Source of the DNA: Rhodococcus sp. 06-462-5
Lineage (GTDB): Bacteria > Actinomycetota > Actinomycetes > Mycobacteriales > Mycobacteriaceae
Assembly: GCF_002258315.1 (NCBI RefSeq)
Contig: NZ_NOYD01000015.1
Coordinates: 1 to 64,000, forward strand
Direction: 5' to 3'
DNA length: 64,000 nt
Shown piece after piece: positions 52,118 to 60,781 of the stretch; within the stretch, counting starts at the first letter, position 1, and each line of letters begins with the position of its first letter. A program made the translations under genes and the position numbers. The notes under the pieces are model-generated. The model worked only from the letters and a program-made list of their open reading frames with translations, did no database searches and had not been told where the DNA came from.

Positions 52118-53599
52118 ATGCCCAACAACGAGTTCGGGGACTTCCAGACCCCGATCGAGTTGGCACGCGCGTTGGTGAACACCCTGCCTCGACGGCAGTG
52201 GACTCGCGTCCTCGAACCCACGTGCGGTGTCGGGAACTTCCTGTCGGTCATCGGCGAGAGCCACCCCGATGCAGAACGCGTCGGAATCGAAGTGCAGCCC
52301 GAGTACGCCGCGGCCGCATCGACATTCGGTAGGGTGATCACCGCGTCGATTTTCGATTTCGACCTGGCTCGCGACATCGCATGGACGTCGGGGCCGGGCC
52401 CGACCCTCGTCGTCGGCAACCCACCGTGGGTGACCAATTCACAGCTGTCGGTTCTGGGGTCCAGCAACAGACCGGCTCGTGCGAACACCGAGCACGCGCG
52501 TGGAATCGATGCGATCACCGGAAGCTCCAATTTCGATGTTGCGGAGTTCATTTGGATCAAGTTGCTCGCCGAGTTCGCAGATCACCCGGTCACCGTTGCG
52601 ATGATCTGCAAGACCCAGGTGGCCCGAAACGTTCTGTTGCACTGCGCTCGGCACGGCCTTCCGATCACCGGTTCGAGTCTGCGACCCATCGACGCCAAGA
52701 AGTGGTTCGACGCCGGAGTCGATGCCTGCTGGTTCGTGGTCGAGCTCGGAACCGGTGCAACCGACCACACCGCGCAGATGTATTCGAGCATCGACGCACT
52801 GCACCCCAGCAGCAGGATCGGAGTGGTCGACGGACAACTCGTCGCAGATGTCGACGCATACGAACGAAGCAAGCAGTTCGATGGCATCAGTCCACTGATG
52901 TGGCGTCAGGGCATCAAGCACGACGCGTCTGCCGTCATGGAACTGGCCGAGAACGACGGCCCGCGAACCAAACTCGGCGTACCAGTGGACGTCGAGAGCG
53001 ACTTCCTGTTCCCACTCTTCAAATGCACCGACGTCTATCGCGACAAACTCAGCGAGGTGTCGCGGTGGATGATCGTGCCGCAATCGCACACCGGTGACGA
53101 CACCGCGCAGTTAGCCGGCAGCGCGCCGAAGCTGTGGAAGTACCTGACCGACAACGCAGCAGCTCTCGACGGCCGGAAGTCGTCGATCTACCGAAGTCGC
53201 GCCCGGTTCTGCATCTTCGGGGTCGGGCCGTACACGTTCGCTCCGTACAAGATCGCGATCTCCGGATTCCACAAGGTCCCGCAGTTCAGGATGGTCGGCC
53301 CCTACGACGGAAGACCTGCGGTGTTCGACGACGCCACCTACCTCCTACCGTTCGAGGACCCAGCGTCATGCGCCGTCGCCCATGCGCTGCTGACCGGCCA
53401 GGAGGCCACGGTTCTCATTGCTGCACTGGCATTCTGGGACAGCAAACGACCGGTGACCAAGAAGCTGTTGCAACGCATCGACCTGAGCGCCATCGCACGT
53501 GCGACCGACCGGCGCACACTGCGGGACCGGGCGCGAGCTGTGCACCGGGACAGCAGTTCGATCGATCAGGCGATCGACAACGTCACAAATCCGACTTGA
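52118..53599 (+). CDS. Solitary DNA adenine methyltransferase (gamma/TaqI-like)
   Basis: A 493-residue class I SAM-dependent methyltransferase. The motifs occur in gamma-type order: motif X FGDFQTPIELARAL (6-19), motif I VLEPTCGVGNFLSV (31-44), motif II GIEVQPEYAAAA and the catalytic NPPW (101-104). C-terminally, DACWFVVELG and a region of about 250 residues likely hold target recognition. NPPW indicates N6-adenine (or N4-cytosine) methylation. GGAGG precedes the ATG. No restriction endonuclease, specificity subunit or defence gene is next to it, so it appears solitary; the target site is unknown. Its 3' end overlaps the convergent ArsR gene by 17 bp. Confidence 0.78.
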   Translation: MPNNEFGDFQTPIELARALVNTLPRRQWTRVLEPTCGVGNFLSVIGESHPDAERVGIEVQPEYAAAASTFGRVITASIFDFDLARDIAWTSGPGPTLVVGNPPWVTNSQLSVLGSSNRPARANTEHARGIDAITGSSNFDVAEFIWIKLLAEFADHPVTVAMICKTQVARNVLLHCARHGLPITGSSLRPIDAKKWFDAGVDACWFVVELGTGATDHTAQMYSSIDALHPSSRIGVVDGQLVADVDAYERSKQFDGISPLMWRQGIKHDASAVMELAENDGPRTKLGVPVDVESDFLFPLFKCTDVYRDKLSEVSRWMIVPQSHTGDDTAQLAGSAPKLWKYLTDNAAALDGRKSSIYRSRARFCIFGVGPYTFAPYKIAISGFHKVPQFRMVGPYDGRPAVFDDATYLLPFEDPASCAVAHALLTGQEATVLIAALAFWDSKRPVTKKLLQRIDLSAIARATDRRTLRDRARAVHRDSSSIDQAIDNVTNPT

Positions 53600-53900
53600 T
53601 CGTCTCGGCCAGTCGTTCGAGGAATTCGTCGTTGCGTTTGTAGTGCACCCAGGGGCCGATCTTGGTGCTCGTCACCAGCTGTGCGCGCTGCAGCACGGCC
53701 ATGTACTGCGAGGCGGTGGACTGGGAGACGCCCGCCCGCGATTGAATGTGCTTGAGGCACACCCCCACGTCCTCGGCGGGCTCGAGCTGGGGCGGAAAAT
53801 CGCCGGGATCCTTGAGCCACCGCATGATCGCCAGTCGCGCGGGATTGCTCAGTGCACCGAACACCGCTGCGAGCTCTGCGGGGTCCAGTTCGTCAGCCAC
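53583..53900 (-). CDS. ArsR-family winged-helix regulator
   Basis: A 105-residue protein: ELAAVFGALSNPARLAIMRW and IQSRAGVSQSTASQYMAVLQ form the HTH, and TKIGPWVHYKRND the wing. One cysteine (VGVCLKHI) lies just before the recognition helix, but there is no CxC metal motif. It is divergent from the PRISE-like reductase gene across an 88-bp gap filled with ATATC-type palindromes, so it probably represses that gene and itself. Confidence 0.82.
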   Translation of the reverse strand: MADELDPAELAAVFGALSNPARLAIMRWLKDPGDFPPQLEPAEDVGVCLKHIQSRAGVSQSTASQYMAVLQRAQLVTSTKIGPWVHYKRNDEFLERLAETIKSDL

Positions 53901-53925
53901 CCTCGAAGCATACTCCGATATCGCA

Positions 53926-53971
53926 ATATCCCGATATATGGTCTACTGATCACATCGCAATATCGCGATAT
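53926..53971. promoter_or_regulatory. Two ATATC(G/C)CGATAT operators
   Basis: ATATCGCGATAT (53960-53971) is a perfect 12-bp palindrome, and ATATCCCGATAT (53926-53937) is its near copy 34 bp away. A third partial copy, GATATCGCAATATC, overlaps 53917-53930. The strong AT-richness and position between arsR and the reductase gene indicate ArsR operators controlling both. Confidence 0.65.
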
Positions 53972-53988
53972 CCAGATAGGGGTAGGTC

Positions 53989-55038
53989 ATGTCACGCGTA
54001 GCAGTAGTAGTGGGAGCCAACGGAGTGATCGGCGGCAACTTGGTCGATCACCTGCAGCGAACAGGTGACTGGGACATCATCGGGCTCTCACGCCGCGGCG
54101 GTACCGACGACGGACGGGTCCGGCACATCGCGGTGGACCTGCTCGACGCAGACGAGACTCACCGCCGACTGGCGGAGCTGACCGACGTCACACACATCTT
54201 CTACGCCGCCTACCAGGAGAGACCGAGCTGGGCCGAACTCGTCGCCCCCAATCTCGCAATGCTCGTCAACGTGGTCACGGCCATCGAGGGCAGTTCACCG
54301 GACCTCGAACACGTGAGTCTGATGCAGGGATACAAGGTGTACGGCGCACACCTGGGGCCCTTCAAAACCCCGGCGCGAGAATCCGATCCGCCCCACATGC
54401 CGCCCGAGTTCAACGTCGATCAGCAACAGTTTCTCGAGGCGCGGCAGGTCGGCAAGCGGTGGACCTGGTCGGCCATCCGGCCGTCGGTGGTGTGCGGTGT
54501 CGCGCTGGGGAATCCGATGAACCTGGCCACCGTCATCGCTGTGTACGCCACGATGTGCGCGAAACTGGGCGTCCCCATGCGGTTTCCGGGCAAGCCCGGT
54601 GCCTTCGGCGCGCTGCTCGAGATGACGGATGCGTCGTTGCTCGCCGAGGCGACAGTATGGGCGGCCACCACGCCGACCTGCGCCAATCAGGCGTTCAACA
54701 TCACCAACGGCGACCTGTTTCGCTGGAGCGAGATGTGGCCGCGCATTGCGGGCCTGTTCGACCTCGACACCGCAACTCCGCTACCGATGTCGTTGGCCGA
54801 GGTCATGGCAGACAAGGAGATGTTGTGGGATTCCATCGTCGCCGAGCACGAGCTGCAGACGATTCCGTACTCCGCCGTGTCGTCCTGGGCATTCGGCGAT
54901 TTCGTGTTCTCCTGGGATTACGACGTCATCGCCGACGGTTCCAAGGCCCGTCGCATGGGATTTCACCGCTTCGTCGACACCGAGGCCATGTTCGCCGGGA
55001 TCTTCGCCGAGCTGCGCAGCCGGCGAATCATTCCGTGA
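53989..55038 (+). CDS. PRISE-like atypical SDR (enone reductase type)
   Basis: A 349-residue NAD(P)-binding Rossmann protein. The N-terminal GANGVIGGNLVDHLQ is the dinucleotide loop. VTHIFYAAYQERPSWAELVA, SLMQGYKVYGAHLG and the following FKTPARESDP region match progesterone 5-beta-reductase/iridoid synthase-like (PRISE) enzymes, as do SAIRPSVVCGVALGNPMNL and the C-terminal DTEAMFAGIFAELR. PRISE enzymes reduce activated C=C bonds of enones. The substrate here is unknown. It is apparently controlled by the divergent ArsR regulator. Confidence 0.75.
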   Translation: MSRVAVVVGANGVIGGNLVDHLQRTGDWDIIGLSRRGGTDDGRVRHIAVDLLDADETHRRLAELTDVTHIFYAAYQERPSWAELVAPNLAMLVNVVTAIEGSSPDLEHVSLMQGYKVYGAHLGPFKTPARESDPPHMPPEFNVDQQQFLEARQVGKRWTWSAIRPSVVCGVALGNPMNLATVIAVYATMCAKLGVPMRFPGKPGAFGALLEMTDASLLAEATVWAATTPTCANQAFNITNGDLFRWSEMWPRIAGLFDLDTATPLPMSLAEVMADKEMLWDSIVAEHELQTIPYSAVSSWAFGDFVFSWDYDVIADGSKARRMGFHRFVDTEAMFAGIFAELRSRRIIP

Positions 55039-55117
55039 GGAGCCACCCTGCGTGCCGTGCCGGTGAGCCGGATAGTTTGAATCGGCACCAGCGCCGATCG
55101 AGACCTATGGGAGAACA

Positions 55118-55909
55118 ATGCATCCGTTCGACACAGCAGTGGCACTCGAGACCGTCGCCGACGGCACGTACCGCGGTAGGACGTCGGCACCCTACAACAA
55201 CATGGTCGGCCCGTTCGGCGGCCTCACCGCCGCAACATTCGTCCGTGCCATCGAGCTGCATCCGGAATGCCTGGGTTCACCGGTCTCACTGACGGTGAAC
55301 TTCGCCGGCCCCGTCGCCGAGGGTGAGTTCGATATCTCGGCGCGTGCCACACGCACCAACCGAAGCAATCAACACTGGTATCTCGAACTGACTCAGGGTG
55401 GCGAAGTCGCCACCACCGCAACAGCAGTGTTCGGCACGAGACGCGAGACGTGGGACACAATCGAGGCGACGGCACCGACCGTTCCCTCCCCCGCCGACAC
55501 TCCTAGAGGCGACTTTCCCGACGCGATCGCCTGGGCACAGAACTACGAGATGCGTTTCGTGGCAGGCGCTCTGAGCGACGAGGAATCCGCGGACTCGACC
55601 GAAACCCTGTGGATTCGAGACACGCCACTGCGTCCGTTGGACTTTCCGGCGCTGACGTCACTCAGCGATGTGTTCTATCCCAGGATCTTTCAGCGTCTCG
55701 GTCGCTACGTTCCGGCGGGCACCATTTCGCTGACGACCCACTTCTTCGCGACGCCCGAGGATCTCGTCAGTCACTCCGACGGGTACATCCTCGGCACTGC
55801 GCGAGCGCGCCGCTTCCACCGGGGCTACTTCGACCAGACGGCCGAACTGTGGACCGAGGGCGGAACATTGCTGGCGACGAGTCACCAGGTGGTCTATTAC
55901 AAGGCCTGA
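55118..55909 (+). CDS. Acyl-CoA thioesterase family protein (double hotdog)
   Basis: A 263-residue protein of the TesB-like/hotdog fold: MVGPFGGLTAATFVRAIELH, PVSLTVNFAGPVAEGEFDIS and the C-terminal hotdog (GTISLTTHFFATPEDLVSHS, ATSHQVVYYKA). Such enzymes hydrolyse acyl-CoA thioesters. The neighbours do not reveal a substrate. GGGAG precedes the ATG. It ends 13 bp inside the convergent oxidoreductase gene. Confidence 0.78.
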   Translation: MHPFDTAVALETVADGTYRGRTSAPYNNMVGPFGGLTAATFVRAIELHPECLGSPVSLTVNFAGPVAEGEFDISARATRTNRSNQHWYLELTQGGEVATTATAVFGTRRETWDTIEATAPTVPSPADTPRGDFPDAIAWAQNYEMRFVAGALSDEESADSTETLWIRDTPLRPLDFPALTSLSDVFYPRIFQRLGRYVPAGTISLTTHFFATPEDLVSHSDGYILGTARARRFHRGYFDQTAELWTEGGTLLATSHQVVYYKA

Positions 55910-57372
55910 CCGACCGTCTGTTCCAGAACGCGCCGTACGGCTCCGCGAGCTCCGCTGTCCTGAAGCGAGCGCTTTGCCCTCTGATACGCGCCGCGCAGCC
56001 GAGGACTGGTCGAGAGGTCACCGAACACAGCAGGATTCGCGAGGAAGGCACCGGGGTTGTCGTGGTCTTCCCAGGACAACCGCTGCAGATGTTCGGCATC
56101 CGCGTCGAGCATCGGCACGTCTCCGCGCTCGTAGACACCGCACCACGCGGCGAGTATCAACGCACAGTGGTCGACGCATAGATCCTGGGCCAGCAGGTCG
56201 CGGATCACCGGCAGTACGAACTTCGGAATGCGGGCGGACGCGTCGACGATCTGCCGTTCGAGCGTGTCACGGACGGCAAGGCTGGAAAAGCGTTGCAGCA
56301 GTTGGTCGATGTAGGCCTCGACGTCGATTCCCGGAACCGGGGCGAGCGTCGGTGCCGCCTCGTTCCGCATGTACGACGCAACGAATTCGTACAGGTCGGG
56401 GCTGGCCATCACCTCGTGCACGTGGGTGTACTCGGCGAGTATGCCGAGGTAGCTCATAGCCTGATGGGACCCGTTGAGCAGCCGCAGCTTCATGTGTTCG
56501 TACGGCGCGACGTCGGCGACGAGTTGCACTCCGACCTCCCCGAAGGGCGGTCGCCCGAACGAGAAGGTGTCTTCGACCACCCACTGCGAGAACGATTCCG
56601 ACCGCACCGGCCAGCCATCGTCGATTCCGAAGTCCCTGCGCACGTCGTCGATGACGGCGGTCGTCGTAGCGGGGGTGATGCGGTCGACCATCGAGTTGGG
56701 AAACGCGACCGTGGTATCGATCCAGTCGGCGAGATCGGCGTCGTGATGGCGAGCGAACGAGGTCAATGCCGTTCGGGTGACCGTTCCGTTGTGGACGATG
56801 TTGTCGCACGACATCACAGTGAAGGGCGGGATCCCGTGGCGTCTGCGGGTGGCGAGGGCGGCGGTCAGGAAGCCGAAGACACTCGACGGTACCGTGATAT
56901 CCCGAAGATCCTGCAGCACTGCGGGATCGGTGGGCTCGAATTCGCCCGTGACGTCGTCGACGCCGTATCCGGACTCGGTGATCGTCAAGGACACGATCAT
57001 CGTGGACGGTGAGCTGAGAACATCGAGTACGCCCTGCGGGTCGTCGGGCGCAAAGACGAAATCCGCCACGGAACCGATCACCCGGGCGTCGCGCCGACCG
57101 TCGGGATCCACCGTGACGAGGGTGTAGAGGTGGTCCTGCGAGTCGAGGACGTCGCCGATCTTCTTGTCTCCCGGCTTGACTCCGACGCCGCACAACGCCC
57201 AGTCGAGGTGGCCGGCCGCGAGAAGACGATCGAAGTAGACCGCCTGGTGAGCGCGATGAAATGCGCCGACACCGAAATGCACCACACCGCAGTGCAGTTC
57301 GTCCAAGTCGTAGTCCGGCTTCGCGACGGTCGCGGGTAGGTTTTCCAACGTCGCGCGGCGAAGCTCGGTCAT
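55897..57372 (-). CDS. Mannitol dehydrogenase-family polyol oxidoreductase
   Basis: A 491-residue long-chain polyol dehydrogenase. VHFGVGAFHRAHQAVYFDRL is the N-terminal nucleotide-binding region, and MSCDNIVHNG is conserved. The catalytic segment KLRLLNGSHQAMSYLG gives K295, N300 and H303, the same numbering as in Pseudomonas mannitol 2-dehydrogenase. The family oxidises mannitol, arabinitol, fructuronate or altronate; which one is unclear. It is downstream of the sugar ABC importer genes on the same strand, 104 bp from the binding-protein gene, so it is probably co-regulated by the LacI protein. Confidence 0.85.
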   Translation of the reverse strand: MTELRRATLENLPATVAKPDYDLDELHCGVVHFGVGAFHRAHQAVYFDRLLAAGHLDWALCGVGVKPGDKKIGDVLDSQDHLYTLVTVDPDGRRDARVIGSVADFVFAPDDPQGVLDVLSSPSTMIVSLTITESGYGVDDVTGEFEPTDPAVLQDLRDITVPSSVFGFLTAALATRRRHGIPPFTVMSCDNIVHNGTVTRTALTSFARHHDADLADWIDTTVAFPNSMVDRITPATTTAVIDDVRRDFGIDDGWPVRSESFSQWVVEDTFSFGRPPFGEVGVQLVADVAPYEHMKLRLLNGSHQAMSYLGILAEYTHVHEVMASPDLYEFVASYMRNEAAPTLAPVPGIDVEAYIDQLLQRFSSLAVRDTLERQIVDASARIPKFVLPVIRDLLAQDLCVDHCALILAAWCGVYERGDVPMLDADAEHLQRLSWEDHDNPGAFLANPAVFGDLSTSPRLRGAYQRAKRSLQDSGARGAVRRVLEQTVGQAL

Positions 57373-57476
57373 GACAGGTTCCTCGGGTCGGACGATTCGG
57401 ACGGGATTGGTGAGCGGTGGCGCTCCCGGGCATGTGCTGCCACCAGGAGCACCACCGCAGTTCGAGGTGCTACAGG

Positions 57477-58448
57477 TCAGCAGGACGACTTGTAGACGTA
57501 CTGCGCACCGTCGCCGTCGATGTTGTCGGCGGTGATGACGTGGAAGCCGGTGGAGATTTCGGAGGTGACCGGCTTGTTGTCGATCGCGGCCATGGCCTGC
57601 TCGACGCCGTCGGTGCCGATCGTGTCGGGCTGCTGGGCGATCAGTGCCTGCACGGTTCCTTCACGCAGCTGCTTGACCTGTGCGGGACCGGCATCGAATC
57701 CGACGATCTTGACCTGGTTCTGCTTACCTGCCTGCCGGACGCCCGTCGCGGTGCCCTCGGCTGCGAACGTGTTGGCCGCGAAGATGCCGACGATATCGGG
57801 GTCCTTGGCCAGGGCGGCCGAGACCAGACGGGCAGCTTCGGCCGGGTCGTTGTGGCTGTACTGCACTCCGAGGTAGTCGAATGCCGAGTTGGCTCCGACG
57901 GCCTCTTCGAAGCCTTCGACACGCGCATCGGCGGTGGAGATACCGGGGTCGGTGGAGATGACCAGAACCTTGCCGCCGGAGGGGTTGAGCTCTTCGATGG
58001 CGTTGAATGCTTCCGCTCCGCCGCCCTTGTTGTCCGAGGAAATCGAGGACACCGCGATGGACGGATCTTCCAGGGTGGTGTCGACGAGGACGACCTTGAT
58101 GCCTGCGTTCGCTGCAGCAGCCAACGGTGCCTGCATCGCCGCGACGTCGGTGGGTGCGATCAGGATGGCCGACGGTCGCGATGCGACGACGGAATCGACG
58201 ATCGGCTTCTGCAGCGTGGGATCGAACTTGACCGGGCCCTGGGTGTCGACGGTGACGCCGGCAGCTTCGGCCGCAGCTTCGATTCCACACTGCATGCTGA
58301 TGTAGAACTCGTCGCCGCTGACGCCTTGGATGAAGGCGATCTTGCCGCTGCCGTCACCGCTTCCGGAGTCGGACGAGCAACCCGCCAGGAACATGGCGGA
58401 GACCGAAGCGACACTCAGTGCAACGACGGCGGTGCGTGATGTGATCAT
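57477..58448 (-). CDS. ABC sugar-binding lipoprotein (RbsB-like)
   Basis: A 323-residue exported lipoprotein. Lipobox FLAGC puts the lipidated Cys at residue 24. The mature part is a type I periplasmic binding protein fold (IAFIQGVSGDEFYISMQCGI, ILIAPTDVAAMQAPLAAAAN, VKIVGFDAGPAQVKQLREG) of the ribose/xylose/polyol class. It delivers the sugar to the permease encoded next. It lies 52 bp downstream of the permease gene, the order ATPase-permease-binding protein-dehydrogenase. Confidence 0.88.
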   Translation of the reverse strand: MITSRTAVVALSVASVSAMFLAGCSSDSGSGDGSGKIAFIQGVSGDEFYISMQCGIEAAAEAAGVTVDTQGPVKFDPTLQKPIVDSVVASRPSAILIAPTDVAAMQAPLAAAANAGIKVVLVDTTLEDPSIAVSSISSDNKGGGAEAFNAIEELNPSGGKVLVISTDPGISTADARVEGFEEAVGANSAFDYLGVQYSHNDPAEAARLVSAALAKDPDIVGIFAANTFAAEGTATGVRQAGKQNQVKIVGFDAGPAQVKQLREGTVQALIAQQPDTIGTDGVEQAMAAIDNKPVTSEISTGFHVITADNIDGDGAQYVYKSSC

Positions 58449-58500
58449 GGTCGACTTTCTTGTATGGGGTTGAAGGACAGAAAGATCGGGTGGAGAAGTA

Positions 58501-59598
58501 CTAGGGGCTTCGGGACCAGAGTTTCTTGAGCGAGCTGGGCGATTGACCTCGGCTCGCCGCGTCGCGACGACGCTGATCGAAGTACACGGCGGCGATCAGG
58601 ACAGCACCGACGGCTACCTGCTGCCAGAACGGCTGAACGCCGACGATGACGAATCCGTTCTGCAGCACGGCGGGAATGAAGAGTCCGACGACGGTGCCGA
58701 ACATCGTGCCGATGCCGCCGAAGAGGCTCGTTCCGCCGATGACAACGGCCGCAATGACATTGAGGTTGGTCTGCGACTGACCCGCGATGGCGGTGGTTCC
58801 GTACTGCGAGAGCGACAGAATGCCTGCGAGTCCGGCGAGGGTGCCCGAGAGTGCGTAGATCTTGACCAGGTGCATGTCCACCTTGATGCCGACTCGACGA
58901 GCGGACTGTTCCTTCGAGCCGACGGCGAACGTGTAGAGACCGAACTTGGTGCGATGCAGCACGATTCCGAAGATCACCACGAGCACCAGTGCGATGCTCG
59001 AAATCAGGGGAATGGTGGTGGACGGTAGATTTCCGTAACCGATCGTGTCGACCAGTACCGGTGGCACGTCTCGGATGTCGACGCCGCCGGTGATGACCTG
59101 CGAGAGCCCGAGAGCGCCGCCCAGAGTACCGAGCGTGACGATCAGTGGGGGCACATTGGCCTTGCCGATCAGGAATCCGTTGAGCAATCCCCAGCACAGG
59201 CCGCATCCCAGGGCTACCACGATTCCGATCGCAGCGACTCCCCATCCGTCGCCACCGACGGCCGCCATGGTCTTGGCCGAGACCACACCGGAGAAGACGA
59301 GAACCGATCCGACAGACAGATCGATGCCGCTGGTGACGATCACGAACGTCATACCGATTCCGAGGACGGCCAAGATGGAGACGTTCTGGATGATCTGCCG
59401 AATGTTGCCCCACTCCGGAAAACTCCCGGGGGCCATGATCGAGAAGACGATGCAAATGGCCGCCAACACCAGGACGATCTGGAAGACCTGGACGCGAGCG
59501 AGGTTACGGACCGATTCGACGAGGTCGAACGTGTGCTTCGACGGCTTCTCGCTCGGCGGCAACGGTTCGATGGATGGGGTGATGATCTGATTGCTCAT
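58501..59598 (-). CDS. ABC sugar permease (RbsC/BPD_transp_2 family)
   Basis: A 365-residue permease with about nine to ten transmembrane helices. GMTFVIVTSGIDLSVGSVLV, GLLNGFLIGKANVPPLIVTL and GGTSLFGGIGTMFGTVVGLF are family signatures. An unusually long cytoplasmic N-terminus of about 35 residues precedes the first helix. Its ATG overlaps the ATPase stop (ATGA). Confidence 0.9.
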   Translation of the reverse strand: MSNQIITPSIEPLPPSEKPSKHTFDLVESVRNLARVQVFQIVLVLAAICIVFSIMAPGSFPEWGNIRQIIQNVSILAVLGIGMTFVIVTSGIDLSVGSVLVFSGVVSAKTMAAVGGDGWGVAAIGIVVALGCGLCWGLLNGFLIGKANVPPLIVTLGTLGGALGLSQVITGGVDIRDVPPVLVDTIGYGNLPSTTIPLISSIALVLVVIFGIVLHRTKFGLYTFAVGSKEQSARRVGIKVDMHLVKIYALSGTLAGLAGILSLSQYGTTAIAGQSQTNLNVIAAVVIGGTSLFGGIGTMFGTVVGLFIPAVLQNGFVIVGVQPFWQQVAVGAVLIAAVYFDQRRRDAASRGQSPSSLKKLWSRSP

Positions 59599-60374
59599 CG
59601 TGTGGCTCCGGTGGTTGCGCCGGTCATCGCACCGACGAGTTCTTCCATGGTCGTGTTCTTGGCGTCGAGAGTGGCGACGCGTCTACCCATCCGCAGCACT
59701 TGCACGCGGTCCGCGACCTCGATGACGTGTGGCATCGAGTGACTGATGAAGACCACTGCCACTCCCCGGTCTGCCACCCGGCGAATGGTGTCGAGCACGT
59801 TGCGGGTCTGCACCACGCCGAGCGCAGCGGTCGGTTCGTCGAGGAACACCACGCCCTTGGCCCAGGCGACGGCACGTGCGATGGCGATGGCCTGCTGCTG
59901 TCCACCGGACATCGAGCCGACCGGAACGGTCAGGCTGCGAACGGTGGCTCCCAGTTCGTCGAGAGCGGCCTGTGATTGCTTGCGCATCGTGGACACGTCG
60001 AGGAAACCGAGTCGGCCGAGCGGGCCTTTGGCAGGCAACTCCCGGCCGAGGAACATGTTCTGCTGAGCATTGAGGTGCGGGGCGAGCGCGAGATCCTGAA
60101 ACACCGTCTCGATGCCGAGTTCTGCTGCCACCGTGGGGCTGTCGAGATCGACGGCGGTGCCGTCGAACAGGATCTCTCCGGTGTCGACGGCGAGGCTTCC
60201 CGAGAGCGCCTTGACCAACGTCGACTTGCCGGCACCGTTGTCGCCGATGAGGGCGACGACTTCACCGGGGTAGATGTCGAAATCTGCGTCGTCGAGGGCA
60301 CGAACGTTCCCGAAGCTCCTCGACAGTCCCCTCGCTTCGAGGATCGGTGTCGCAACAGGTGCAACGCTGGCCAT
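59595..60374 (-). CDS. ABC sugar importer ATPase, single-domain
   Basis: A 259-residue single ATPase domain: Walker A GDNGAGKST, Q-loop FQDLALAPHLNAQQNMF, signature MSGGQQQAIAIARA, Walker B GVVFLDEPTAALG and the switch His in VVFISHSMPHV. Ribose-type importers usually have a double-domain RbsA of about 500 residues. Here only one domain exists, as in fructose/xylose-type systems of some bacteria, so two copies would be needed per transporter. The start at 60374 begins MASVAPVATP; longer readings enter the promoter region. First gene of the operon. Confidence 0.88.
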   Translation of the reverse strand: MASVAPVATPILEARGLSRSFGNVRALDDADFDIYPGEVVALIGDNGAGKSTLVKALSGSLAVDTGEILFDGTAVDLDSPTVAAELGIETVFQDLALAPHLNAQQNMFLGRELPAKGPLGRLGFLDVSTMRKQSQAALDELGATVRSLTVPVGSMSGGQQQAIAIARAVAWAKGVVFLDEPTAALGVVQTRNVLDTIRRVADRGVAVVFISHSMPHVIEVADRVQVLRMGRRVATLDAKNTTMEELVGAMTGATTGATR

Positions 60375-60548
60375 GGATACTCCTAGGTCGGATCGAAAGC
60401 CTTCAGGTGGGGGATGGACACCCTCACCGACGCCGTGCAGCACGGTCGGTGAACGTGATCTGCGAGGCAGGTCGAGCTCCCTGCGGGGCTCGTTGTGTAA
60501 ACGAGTGTGACCCACGCAACCCGCGTTGTCACGTGTTTCGTGAAAATT

Positions 60549-60566
60549 CATGTCACCGGTGACATG
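60549..60566. promoter_or_regulatory. LacI-type operator O1
   Basis: CATGTCACCGGTGACATG is a perfect 18-bp palindrome with a central CG, the usual form of a LacI/GalR operator. It lies 175 bp upstream of the ATPase gene, within the 407-bp divergent region between that gene and the SDR gene. No open reading frame with coding signs is seen in 60375-60781. Confidence 0.75.
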
Positions 60567-60696
60567 ACACAAACGCTGCACACGTGTCGCGCCGCAGTGT
60601 CGAGCCACTATCGGACCGGCCGGTACCGTCTCTGAACTGCAGCTATTCGCGATCTGGTTCATTTTCGAGTCGACAGACGCGCTCTGCGGTACCGTC

Positions 60697-60750
60697 CATG
60701 ACACCGATGACATCAAGCGCGGTAAGACAGCAGATGACATCGATGACATG
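60697..60750. promoter_or_regulatory. Degenerate LacI-type operators O2 and O3
   Basis: CATGACACCGATGACATC (60697-60714) and GATGACATCGATGACATG (60733-60750) match the right half of O1 (60549-60566) and its central CG but have a changed left half (TGACA for TGTCA). They lie 36 bp apart just upstream of the SDR start at 60782. They probably let the LacI protein control the plus-strand operon as well. Confidence 0.55.
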
Positions 60751-60781
60751 ACCGATTCGGAAACAGTGAAGGTTGACGCAC

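Noticed and set aside
52118..53900. A restriction-modification or other defence island around the methyltransferase
   Set aside because: Neighbours are a DUF1648 membrane protein and an ArsR regulator; no nuclease, helicase or toxin gene is visible within the window near it.
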